DNA of 41,281 bases from Actinomyces sp. GTDB lineage: Bacteria; Actinomycetota; Acidimicrobiia; Acidimicrobiales; Aldehydirespiratoraceae. The position numbers and the translations under genes were made by a program. The stretch lies in NCBI GenBank assembly GCA_003697065.1, contig RFFY01000191.1, positions 1 to 41,281 of the forward strand, written 5' to 3'. Below the pieces are notes generated by a model. The model did not search any database. It had not been told where the DNA came from and saw nothing but the letters and a program-made list of their open reading frames with translations. Of this stretch, positions 26,118 to 33,860 are shown piece after piece (positions within the stretch are counted from its first letter, which is position 1; every line of letters starts with the position of its first letter).

Positions 26118-27029
26118 TCAGGGCTGGGGCCCGCTGACCGTGGTGATCTGGATGACGGCCGGGTAGGCGATAAAGACGAGGAAACCGAACAGCAGAACCG
26201 CCACGGGAACGGTCATGCGCTCGGTGGCCGCTTCGGCGGCGGCCTCGGTCTCTGCGATCTGATGGCCGCGCAGCGTGTCTGCCTTGGCGGCGAGCGAGGC
26301 GCGGATGCGGGCGCCGTGCGAGCCCGCGAGGGAGACGCTGGCAGCCAGCACGGCCAGCTCGTGGATGCCCAAGCGGTCGTCCAGCTGGGCGAAGGTGTCC
26401 CACGGGGACTGGCCGGTCAGCCGGGCTCGGCGCAGCTCGGCGCGAATGGTCCGATACCCCCAACCGTCACCGGCCTCGGCGGCGGCGTGCAGGGCGGTCT
26501 CGATTCCTGCCCCACCGGCCAAGAGAACGTTGACCAGGTCCAGGTAGGACGACAACGTGTGACGAAAGGCCCGGCGACGTTTGTCGGCTTCGTCGCGGAG
26601 CACCAGGTCGGGTAGGACGAATCCGCCCCCCGCGGTAGCCAGCGAGAGCGCCGCCACCCCGCCGAGGGGCAGCGCAAGCCCGGCCGAGACCATTCCGGCC
26701 GCGGCCAGGTTCGGGATCAGCAGACCAGCGGATGCGCCAAGGAGCTTGTCGAAGGCGTGCCGTTCGGGAGTGCGACCGACGAGTTCGAGCTCTTGGCGGT
26801 AACGGTTGGGATCAGCGCCGAGAGCTTCGACGATACGGCGGACCATCGGCCCCGCCCGAGCGGTCAGTGATGCCCGAGCCGAACTGCTTGAGATCACCGG
26901 CACGCCGGGCCGGGCGAGCCGCCCCAAGACCTCGTCGAGATCCGGAGGACGGGGGGCGACGGCGCGCCAGCAGAGCAGCAGGCCTGTAGCCGCGCCCGCC
27001 CCTAGCACGGCCATCACGACGAGGGTCAT
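26118..27029 (-). CDS. TadC-like pilus assembly membrane protein (GspF domain)
   Basis: A 303-residue protein of the type II secretion F family. Membrane helices lie at the N-terminus (about 3-20), in the centre (about 95-140) and at the C-terminus (about 270-295, VPVAVLLFGFLVFIAYPAV). The GspF core is recognisable by HTLSSYLDLVNVLLAGGAGIETAL and by LDDRLGIHELAVLAASVSLAGSHG. It is the inner-membrane platform partner of TadB. The start overlaps the TadB stop (ATGA). It is the usual length for TadC. Confidence 0.87.
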   Translation of the reverse strand: MTLVVMAVLGAGAATGLLLCWRAVAPRPPDLDEVLGRLARPGVPVISSSSARASLTARAGPMVRRIVEALGADPNRYRQELELVGRTPERHAFDKLLGASAGLLIPNLAAAGMVSAGLALPLGGVAALSLATAGGGFVLPDLVLRDEADKRRRAFRHTLSSYLDLVNVLLAGGAGIETALHAAAEAGDGWGYRTIRAELRRARLTGQSPWDTFAQLDDRLGIHELAVLAASVSLAGSHGARIRASLAAKADTLRGHQIAETEAAAEAATERMTVPVAVLLFGFLVFIAYPAVIQITTVSGPQP

Positions 27030-27889
27030 CGGTCCTGCTCCACGGTGGAGGGTCCGCCGGCGCGGGCGGTGAACCGCTCGGGCTGTTCGATCTCAGCCAT
27101 TCGTGTGAGCAGCCAGCCGCCGGCAGTGAAAATTCCGATGACCACAGCCAGGACAAGCTGCCCGCCCGGGCTGTCGTAGACCTCGAGGTAGCTGCGATTG
27201 ACTACGGCCAGGAACAGAACCGCTGCTACGACGACTCCGACAATGACCTTGGTTGCTGTCCTCACTCGGGTGCGGCCCACCTCCACCCGGATCCGCATCC
27301 GGGCCTCGCCCCGTGTGGCGTCCGCCAGCCGGCACAGCAGGCTGGACAGGTCGGCGGCTTCCATGCGGGAGGCGATCACCAGCGCGGCCACCACCAGGTC
27401 CCCGGAGGGGTGATCGAGGTCCTCGCCGAAGGCGACCAGCGCGTCAGACAGCCGGTGGTGATCGAGGCGGCGGACCAGGGTATGGACCTCGGCTGCGATG
27501 GGCTTCGGGGCGACCGGGGCGGTCGCGGCGACGGCCTCCTCGAGGCCGGAGGCTGCGGCGATCGAGTCGCGGATCATCTCAGTCCAGGATGCGATCGCCT
27601 CAGTGCGGTCGATGACACGTTGGCGTGCCGCCTTGCCACCCAGGAGCCGGGGTAGCACGACGGTGGCCGCCGCCGCGCCGACGCCGCCGACCACCCAGCC
27701 GGTCACCGCCACGGCGAGCAGGGCGGCCGCCAGTGCGGCGGCCGCCCGGGGCAGCAGGGAGCTGCGGGTTACGCGTTCGACGGCTCGCGACGGCTGGTCG
27801 AAGAGCTGCCGGCCGGTCAGCCCCGCCACCGCGAGCAGCAGCCCCAAGCCGGAGGTAGCCGCGAAACCGGCGAAGACCGCGGTACTCAC
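27026..27889 (-). CDS. TadB-like pilus assembly membrane protein (GspF domain)
   Basis: A 287-residue protein. GTG at 27889 overlaps the ATPase stop (GTGA) and is preferred to a longer in-frame start. It has N-terminal helices (about 3-20 and 50-85), a cytoplasmic GspF core (IASWTEMIRDSIAAASGLEEAV; SRMEAADLSSLLCRLA), and C-terminal helices (about 210-265). It pairs with TadC to form the platform on which the CpaF ATPase works. The overlap with both neighbours indicates a fixed production ratio. Confidence 0.87.
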   Translation of the reverse strand: MSTAVFAGFAATSGLGLLLAVAGLTGRQLFDQPSRAVERVTRSSLLPRAAAALAAALLAVAVTGWVVGGVGAAAATVVLPRLLGGKAARQRVIDRTEAIASWTEMIRDSIAAASGLEEAVAATAPVAPKPIAAEVHTLVRRLDHHRLSDALVAFGEDLDHPSGDLVVAALVIASRMEAADLSSLLCRLADATRGEARMRIRVEVGRTRVRTATKVIVGVVVAAVLFLAVVNRSYLEVYDSPGGQLVLAVVIGIFTAGGWLLTRMAEIEQPERFTARAGGPSTVEQDR

Positions 27890-29238
27890 CTCCACCACCC
27901 CTGGGCGGTAGCGCACAGCGCGCTATCGAAGCCGTGCGCCTCGATTGCGGCGGCGAACTCGGGCGTGGGCGGAGCAGCCGGCACACCGGCGCCGGTGTGA
28001 TCCGGACGCCACAGTTCGTTGGAGACCACGTGGCCGCCCTCGACCGTCCCGGTCACTTGGCGGACACTCGTAATGCGACGGATCCCCCGAACCCAACCGA
28101 GGTGCACGATCAGATCGACGGCGTTGGCAACCAGGAGGTTTGTCACCTCGGGTACGAGTCGCTCGGGCGTCATGGCCGCGTACATGGCAAGCCGGCCGAA
28201 GACCCCCTTGGAGGAGTCGGCGTGGATCGAGCACATCGATCCGTCGTTGCCCTGGCTCATGGCCAACAGCATCGGGAGGACTTCCGCGCCGCGGACCTCG
28301 CCGACGATGACCCGCTGGGGGTCCATGCGTAACGCCGAGCGGACAAGTGCCGCGAGTGTGAACGCGCCGACCCCTTCGGTGTTGGCCTCCCGGGCCTCGA
28401 GGGTTTCGTGGTCAGGATGCAGGTGCTCGAACCGCTCCAGGCCGATCTCGAGGGAGTCCTCGATGGTGATGAGTCGCTCGTCCGGGGGGATCTCGTTGAT
28501 CAGGCAGCGCAGCGTGGTGGTCTTGCCGGTACCGGTGCCGCCGGCGACGATGATGTTGGCCCGGGCCTGTACCGCCGCGGACATGAAGCTGGCCAGGAGT
28601 TCGTCGCACACGCCGAGGTCGACGAGCTGGTACAGCCGGTGGATGTCGAAGTCGTGTCGGCGGATGGTGACCGTCGGCCGACCCGAGACGGCCATCAAGG
28701 CGTGGAGCCGGTCACCGTTGGGAAGCTGCAGGTTGAGTTCGGGGTGGGCGTGGTCCCAGCGGCGTTCGCTCCGGCCAAGTCGGCGGGCCGCGGTGGCGAT
28801 CAGCTCGATGAGCTCGTCGTCGGAGTCGGCGACCGCCGGTCCCCGAACCTTGGTGCCGTCCCGCAAGTTGAGCCAGACCCGGTGTGCCCCGGAGATGTGG
28901 ATGTCCCGGATCTGCGGATCGTCAAGGAGGGGCTGGAGACGGGCCAGGCCGTGGAGCCGGTCCAGGACTGCCGCGGCGACGCGGGCTTCTGCTTGTTCGT
29001 CGAGGGGCTCACGGCCGTCGGTGTAGGCCCGGGCGGCGAGGCGTCGGAGCTCGTCGGCGATCAGTTTTCGGGCCAGCGCACGCTCGTCGGCTGGGGTCAG
29101 ACGGCCGCGCCCCGCTTGTTCGTGGGCAACGTGAGCCGAGGTGAGCGCCTCACCGACGCTGCGGTGAAGGCTGTTGATCAGTTCGGGGTCGAGGCCGTCC
29201 CCGTTCCAGGTCCCGGGGGGCGCCGTCGCCTGGCTCAT
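27886..29238 (-). CDS. CpaF/TadA pilus assembly ATPase
   Basis: A 450-residue secretion ATPase. The Walker A motif GGTGTGKT is at 233-240 (Lys239), the Asp box ITIEDSLEIGL near 258-268, the Walker B region VIVGEVRGAE near 313-322, and the His box QGNDGSMCSIHA near 335. The N-terminal domain has DDPQIRDIHISG, typical of the family. It powers Flp pilus assembly from the cytoplasmic face. It overlaps genes on both sides (ATGA and GTGA). All catalytic motifs are intact, in contrast to the CpaE-like protein before it. Confidence 0.93.
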   Translation of the reverse strand: MSQATAPPGTWNGDGLDPELINSLHRSVGEALTSAHVAHEQAGRGRLTPADERALARKLIADELRRLAARAYTDGREPLDEQAEARVAAAVLDRLHGLARLQPLLDDPQIRDIHISGAHRVWLNLRDGTKVRGPAVADSDDELIELIATAARRLGRSERRWDHAHPELNLQLPNGDRLHALMAVSGRPTVTIRRHDFDIHRLYQLVDLGVCDELLASFMSAAVQARANIIVAGGTGTGKTTTLRCLINEIPPDERLITIEDSLEIGLERFEHLHPDHETLEAREANTEGVGAFTLAALVRSALRMDPQRVIVGEVRGAEVLPMLLAMSQGNDGSMCSIHADSSKGVFGRLAMYAAMTPERLVPEVTNLLVANAVDLIVHLGWVRGIRRITSVRQVTGTVEGGHVVSNELWRPDHTGAGVPAAPPTPEFAAAIEAHGFDSALCATAQGWWR

Positions 29239-29939
29239 GATCCGAGCTCCTCGAGCGTGCGGTCACCATGGACCGCGCGGGCAAGGGCGAGAGCTCCGCG
29301 TGCCAGTCGCGACCGCCGCAGGCGACCGGCCGGAGCGCCGCCATGACACAGCGCTTCAGCGACGGGCCGATCCTCCGGCAGCGACCCGATGATCGGGACC
29401 TCCATGGTCCGTTCGATGTCGGCGGCTCGGTACGGGCCGTCTCCGGCGAGCACGATTCCCAGCACCCCACGGACGGTTGGGCGCAGGACCGGCAGCAGGT
29501 GGGTCAGTGCGACCAACTGTTCGGCGACGGGTCGAACAACCAGGCCGAGCACATCAGACGCCGTGACTATCGGGCGCGGCATGCGCACCCGGCCGGCGTC
29601 GACGACGGCAACACCGTCGGCAGCAAGCAACCTTCGGGTGATCCGCTCGCCGGCGGTCCGCCACAGTGCCGCGCTCGCTGCCGGTGCGTCCGGGCCCACC
29701 ATCACGGCAACCCCGCCGGCCTCCTGGGCGTGCGGCCGCCAATCCTCGCCGGTCTCGGCAGCCGCGGCCGCGAACGTGATGAGACCCGGCTCGCGGCCCA
29801 GGCCGTAGCGGACCGCGAGCACCCCGCCGTCGAGGTCGCCTTCCACGACGACCGCTCCCTCTATCGCCGCGCCAAGCAGCACCGCGGCGGTCGTGACCCC
29901 GGGAGAGCCACGCACCGAGGCCAAGGTCAGGATCCTCAT
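29235..29939 (-). CDS. CpaE/TadZ-like protein with degenerate P-loop
   Basis: A 234-residue protein with the MinD/ParA fold. The P-loop reads R10-G-S-P-G-V15-T-T: the signature and catalytic Lys positions are Arg and Val, so ATP hydrolysis is doubtful. The second ParA motif (VVEGDLDGGVLAVRYGL) and VAVVDAGRVRMP are still recognisable. CpaE/TadZ proteins place the Tad machine at its cellular site, and several lack a full Walker A. It sits between the CpaB-like and CpaF genes with ATGA overlaps on both sides. Confidence 0.78.
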   Translation of the reverse strand: MRILTLASVRGSPGVTTAAVLLGAAIEGAVVVEGDLDGGVLAVRYGLGREPGLITFAAAAAETGEDWRPHAQEAGGVAVMVGPDAPAASAALWRTAGERITRRLLAADGVAVVDAGRVRMPRPIVTASDVLGLVVRPVAEQLVALTHLLPVLRPTVRGVLGIVLAGDGPYRAADIERTMEVPIIGSLPEDRPVAEALCHGGAPAGRLRRSRLARGALALARAVHGDRTLEELGS

Positions 29940-30601
29940 GGCGCCACCAGCACCAACCGCAGGCCTGTCACACCAGCGGAAGCGGCGACCACCTCGGCGT
30001 CAGCCCGGGCGGCCAGGATCGACACCAACAGCCGGTCGCCGGTCAACTCCTCGACCGCGAACACCGTGGCATCACGAGCAAGCACGCGGGGAGCCGCGTC
30101 GAGGTCAGCCGCCTCGGCGGCACGAACCACGTTGACCCTGTCACCGGGAGCGAGCCCGCGAGCCGGATAGGCGCCGGGGTCGAGGGCGAGACCGACCACC
30201 CCGTCGCTGGCACGGACCGTGACCGGTTCGGCTACCAACGACGGGGTCATCAGCGTGCCTTCGGCCAAGTCCACCAAGGCCACCCGGCCCACCAGCTGGC
30301 TGGCCTCGGAGGGGTCGAGGCGGACGAGCGCGCCGTCGTCGGACACGTACACCGTCCGCAGGTCCCCGGGCTCAACGACCTGACCGCGCTGGAGGTGCGA
30401 TGCCGCGGCCAAGGCGGGCACCTTCTGGACAGCGCTGAGATGCCACAGGACGGCGCCCAACGCGAACAGGACCGTGACCAGCAACCCGACCATCAGCTCG
30501 GGGACACGTACCCGCCGCGCGGCAGGCCGCACCTCGAGCCCAGCGCGCCGCCGGTGCCCGTTGGAGGTCGTCGCTGGCGAGGTTGAGGTCGACGTCGCCA
30601 T
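29936..30601 (-). CDS. CpaB/RcpC-like SAF-domain protein
   Basis: A 221-residue protein with a basic N-terminus, one membrane helix at about 36-58, then a SAF domain (residues about 60-130: VPALAAASHLQRGQVVEPGDL) with the GRVALVDLAEGTLMTPSL block. The C-terminal part is a RcpC-type beta domain with PGDRVNVV. In Tad systems CpaB/RcpC is an extracytoplasmic assembly protein. It overlaps the CpaE-like start (ATGA). Confidence 0.85.
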   Translation of the reverse strand: MATSTSTSPATTSNGHRRRAGLEVRPAARRVRVPELMVGLLVTVLFALGAVLWHLSAVQKVPALAAASHLQRGQVVEPGDLRTVYVSDDGALVRLDPSEASQLVGRVALVDLAEGTLMTPSLVAEPVTVRASDGVVGLALDPGAYPARGLAPGDRVNVVRAAEAADLDAAPRVLARDATVFAVEELTGDRLLVSILAARADAEVVAASAGVTGLRLVLVAP

Positions 30602-30607
30602 GGGATC

Positions 30608-31438
30608 TCAAGCTCCTCTCGTCCCGATCGCCTGAATCTCCCCGACCTCCACGTCCCGGAACGAGGTGCGCGAAATCGGCGGGAGGCTGCCGCCCGCACC
30701 CGGTGCGTTGGAGGTCCACGAGATCTCCAGGGTGACCGTCGGCTGCAGCCGGAAGGTTCCCTGCGGGGTTGTCGCCGACGACCGCCGGTAGGTGTGAGTG
30801 CAGTCGCTGGCACCCTCGGGCATGCCCGGACGCCACGCCGTTCCCGGACCACGACAATCCACACGGTCGCCGTCGCCGGTGTCCCATGTAGTTGCCACTG
30901 GGGTGGCCCGCACGGTCGACCACACTCGACCCGCTCGGGCCGTTGCCTCATAGGGTCGCCACCAGCCCTGCTCCACCCAGAGCCAGGTGGGCACACCCAC
31001 GTAGAGCCGCCCATTCTCCGACGGGCTGGTGTGGAAGGTCGGGCCGTCGATGCCCACCGACGCCAACGCGTCGACCGCCAGCTGCGACGGGTCCACCGCC
31101 TCGCCCTCGGGCACCAGGGCGAAGCCGTTGATGGGGACGATCCCCTGATCGGGGCACCAGTACTCCAGCCAGCGACCGGTCTCGGAGTGCAGCCTGGTGA
31201 AGTCGACGTCGTAGATCGCGAACTCGAAATCGTCACCGATCACCACGCGCCAACGGCACTGATCCTCGCCCGTGCCGGCCGCGGGGACCTCGCGGACCTC
31301 CACGTCTTTGGCGACCGCGGTCGGGTCGCCGTCGTTGTCCACGAACGCGTCCGCACCGTCGTCAGCCCACACCGACGGTGCGGCGCCCGAGATCACAACG
31401 GTGACGACCAGCGCGGCGATCAGCGGGCGCCGGCGCAT
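30608..31438 (-). CDS. Secreted protein of the Tad cluster, unknown function
   Basis: A 276-residue protein. The ATG at 31438 opens a signal peptide (MRRRPLIAALVVTVVISG, cleavage probably after VWA). The mature part has four Cys (DQCRW, EYWCPD, DCRG, DCTHT) and a Trp-rich centre (VPTWLWVEQGWWRPYEATA). The C-terminal 60 residues look like a beta-sandwich (TFRLQPTVTLEISW). I recognise no family, but secreted proteins of this kind are often found in actinobacterial Tad operons. It overlaps the lipoprotein gene by 19 bases and lies six bases before the CpaB-like gene. Confidence 0.75.
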   Translation of the reverse strand: MRRRPLIAALVVTVVISGAAPSVWADDGADAFVDNDGDPTAVAKDVEVREVPAAGTGEDQCRWRVVIGDDFEFAIYDVDFTRLHSETGRWLEYWCPDQGIVPINGFALVPEGEAVDPSQLAVDALASVGIDGPTFHTSPSENGRLYVGVPTWLWVEQGWWRPYEATARAGRVWSTVRATPVATTWDTGDGDRVDCRGPGTAWRPGMPEGASDCTHTYRRSSATTPQGTFRLQPTVTLEISWTSNAPGAGGSLPPISRTSFRDVEVGEIQAIGTRGA

Positions 31439-32061
31439 CCCGCTACCCCTTCCCATTCCTGGACGACGCTCGCCCGCTGCAGCTTCCACAGGCCGTCGAC
31501 CTTGACCATCACGGCCAGGACGTTGCGGGTCACGACCGAGTCGTCGACCACCTCGCCGGTGGCCACCCGGTAGACGACGCCGTCGTTGACGAAGCAGTCC
31601 TGCAGTTCGGCGCGGTCACCGCTTCGGGACACAACGGTCACGATGTGCTCGGTCCGGGAAGGCTCAGCAGCCCGTAGCGCCAACCCTTCCTCGCGCCGCC
31701 GGCGGGTCTCGGCGATGACCGTCTGGAGCTGTTCGCCGGTGGCGAACTCTGCCAGCGCGGGGTCGTCCGGATCAGGCGTGCCGCTGTTGGCGGCAAGACG
31801 AGCGTCCCAGAACCCGAGGTACCGGGCGACGATCTCTTCCTCTGCCGGGACCGCTGTGGTGCTGGTCGCCGGCGAGGTCGTCTCGGGCCCTGTGCCCGAC
31901 GTAGCACCGGACGTTGACGGGACCGAGGAGGTGGTGGTGGGCGTCGGCGTCGCCGAGTCGCTTCCCGCGCAGGATGCCGCCAGCAGGCCGAGCCCAGCCA
32001 CGACTACCGCGAGACATAGTCCCCGTCGTGTTGCGGGTCCGGAAGCGTCGCACCTGGCCAC
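31420..32061 (-). CDS. NTF2-like lipoprotein of the Tad cluster
   Basis: A 213-residue protein. GTG at 32061 is preceded by GGAGG at about eight bases and gives a lipoprotein signal with lipobox LAASC (Cys at about residue 30). A Ser/Thr/Pro linker (about 32-65) leads into an alpha/beta domain (EEEIVARYLGFWDARLAANS, EHIVTVVSRSGDRAELQDCF, VMVKVDGLWKLQRASVV) with the pattern of NTF2-like domains. Its role may be to stabilise the pilus or a membrane complex. It appears to be the first gene of the main Tad transcription unit, 242 bases behind the sigma-like gene. Confidence 0.75.
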   Translation of the reverse strand: MARCDASGPATRRGLCLAVVVAGLGLLAASCAGSDSATPTPTTTSSVPSTSGATSGTGPETTSPATSTTAVPAEEEIVARYLGFWDARLAANSGTPDPDDPALAEFATGEQLQTVIAETRRRREEGLALRAAEPSRTEHIVTVVSRSGDRAELQDCFVNDGVVYRVATGEVVDDSVVTRNVLAVMVKVDGLWKLQRASVVQEWEGVAGCAGAR

Positions 32062-32303
32062 GATCTCGCCTCCTCGTCCGGGACGGCCCTTTCCGCTGAC
32101 GCCAGCGTGGCTGCTGGGCGGGTCGACCGCTGTGTCACCGCCGAGGCGGCCGCGCGGGCCTGAGGAGAGGTGGTCCGTCCCGTGACGGTCAGACGGACGA
32201 GACCGGACACCTACGTGTCGGTGCCAGTCGCAACGATACCGAAGAATGGCGCCTTCTGCTCGGGAGCGACATTCGTTAGACACCGGTCGAACCGGTCGGA
32301 GGT

Positions 32304-32984
32304 TCAGCTTGCCCACGCGACCTGGCGGAGGCGGGCCTCTGCTCGCCACCGGCGATGCCAGAGCACCTTGACCGGCAGGTGCTGTTCGGCGGCCAGATCG
32401 GACATGGACTCGCCCCAGGCACGGCTGCGAACGACGGTGTCAAGCGCAGCTTCGGACACACCGTGTCGGCGGCCGGCTTCGAGCAGGTCCGACAGGTAGG
32501 CGCGGGTGACGATCAGGTTCTCCGGGGACGGCACCTGGGGATCACCGGCGACGGTGAGGTCGACCGTGTCTGGGTGGTGGTGCTGACGGTTGTAGCGCTT
32601 GCGGACATCGAGCAGGACGTTCCCGGCGATCGAGCCGGGACGCTGCGCCGGGTAGGTGCGGATGCGTTCCCACGCGAGGCTGATCAGCTCGTCGGCGGCG
32701 TTGGCATCACGGCCGATGCTGTTCGCGAGGTTGCAGAGCCCACCCAGGATCGCCTGGAGCAGTGTGCGGGCCGCCATGGTGTCGACTGGCGCGAGCTCGG
32801 CGAGCACGCGGCGAACCTGGGGGCCGGTCGCTGGGTCGTGGCCCAGATCGAGGAGATCGTTGAGGTCACGGGCCGGCCCCAGCAGCGGACGGGTGGCCTT
32901 CCACCGCATGACCGCTCGCCGGGCAGCGGGCGAGCCGGCGAGATGAGCCCACTCGTGGTTCAAGACGCTGAGAATGTGTGCCAT
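32304..32984 (-). CDS. Sigma-70-like (region 4) regulator
   Basis: A 226-residue protein. The ATG at 32984 has AGGAGG six bases upstream. Residues about 165-226 form a region-4-like HTH (EAALDTVVRSRAWGESMSD, LAAEQHLPVKVLWHRRWRAEARLRQV). The middle part has helical segments that could be a divergent region 2 (ADELISLAWERIRTYPAQRPGSIAGNVLLDVRKRY). The protein may act as an alternative sigma factor or a sigma-derived activator for the Tad operon behind it. It is divergent from the relaxase-side gene at 33197. The -10 recognition residues are not clear. Confidence 0.68.
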   Translation of the reverse strand: MAHILSVLNHEWAHLAGSPAARRAVMRWKATRPLLGPARDLNDLLDLGHDPATGPQVRRVLAELAPVDTMAARTLLQAILGGLCNLANSIGRDANAADELISLAWERIRTYPAQRPGSIAGNVLLDVRKRYNRQHHHPDTVDLTVAGDPQVPSPENLIVTRAYLSDLLEAGRRHGVSEAALDTVVRSRAWGESMSDLAAEQHLPVKVLWHRRWRAEARLRQVAWAS

Positions 32985-33196
32985 GGGAACCCTCCTGGTG
33001 TCGTTTGGCACCAGCAGGGTCCGGGGCGCGCCTCCCGCCGAACGTCCCGTCGGACCTCCCGTTTCGGCACCTTGTTGGCAGTTCGTGCCGCTGATCACCC
33101 CGACGGTGTCCCGGCACACCTCCCATTCGGCCCACCTGACAGCTCCGGTGGGCGCCACGGCGCGCGCTCGAGGCCGACCCGAGGGCCTACCGGGGC

Positions 33197-33721
33197 ATGG
33201 AACGAGATGACCTGTTGTGGTTCACTCCGGTCGACCATCCGGACCCGCGGGTCCAGCGTGTGGGCTTCGATCTGGACGACCCCTACGTGGAGCAGTGCTG
33301 GTCTGCGGTGATCGGGCCGAGCTCGGTGCTGTTGCTGCGTCGACTACCGGTGCTGTGGGTTGCCGAGGTCCCCGCCCGCATCGCCGCCAGCGAGCTGTCC
33401 CAGTCGATCGGATTGGGTGCCGGCGTCGGTGAGCGGAGCCGGCTCGCCAACACGCTGGACCGGGTGGTCCGGTTCGGTCTGGCCCGACCTGCCACCGACA
33501 GCACCGGGCTCGACGTGTACCGGCAGGTGCCTCCCCTGAGCCCCCGCCAGGTCCAGCGCAGCTCAACCTGGACCCGAACCACCCACGAGCGGCTCTTCGC
33601 CGCCCACCTCCAGGACCTGGCCGGGCGGGGCGACCTTGCAGGCACGGTGGCGTCCCTGCGCGCCCGGATGGACCGCCTCGAGAACACCCGGGCCCGGTCC
33701 CTGGGAACCCTCGGCCGATGA
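33197..33721 (+). CDS. Conserved small protein upstream of the relaxase
   Basis: A 174-residue protein. Residues 1-60 contain WFTPVDHPDPRVQRVGFDLDDPYVEQCWSAVIGPSSVLLLRRLP, then a helical middle (AASELSQSIGLGAGVGERSRLANTLDRVVRFG) that could be a winged-helix DNA-binding region, and a helical tail. No named family is recognised. Proteins of this type are found next to MobF relaxase genes in actinobacterial elements, so a relaxosome accessory or a regulator is possible. The ribosome site is weak. A gap of 139 bases follows, which holds a strong hairpin. Confidence 0.7.
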   Translation: MERDDLLWFTPVDHPDPRVQRVGFDLDDPYVEQCWSAVIGPSSVLLLRRLPVLWVAEVPARIAASELSQSIGLGAGVGERSRLANTLDRVVRFGLARPATDSTGLDVYRQVPPLSPRQVQRSSTWTRTTHERLFAAHLQDLAGRGDLAGTVASLRARMDRLENTRARSLGTLGR

Positions 33722-33812
33722 CCCCGACGCACCAACGGGAGGCTTCGGCGCACCGGGTCGTCGGCACCGGCGCGGTCGGCGCGGAACGGCAGGTCCGGCG
33801 CGCACACACTTG

Positions 33813-33835
33813 CAGGTTCCCCTCCGGGGAACCTG
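33813..33835. other. Perfect 10-bp hairpin upstream of the relaxase (oriT candidate)
   Basis: CAGGTTCCCC and GGGGAACCTG are separated by TCC, a perfect 10-bp stem with a 3-base loop, 25 bases before the relaxase GTG. There is no T-run behind it. Conjugative origins often carry such an inverted repeat beside the nic site and next to the relaxase gene. A translational or transcriptional control hairpin is the alternative. Confidence 0.5.
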
Positions 33836-33860
33836 CCCGGCCTCCCGCGGACGCACAGCC

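Noticed and set aside
25743..26615. 290-residue plus-strand frame over the pilin and TadC genes
   Set aside because: It crosses several well-supported minus-strand genes and has no family-like features.
28408..29346. 312-residue plus-strand frame
   Set aside because: Shadow of the CpaF gene, which carries intact P-loop motifs on the minus strand.
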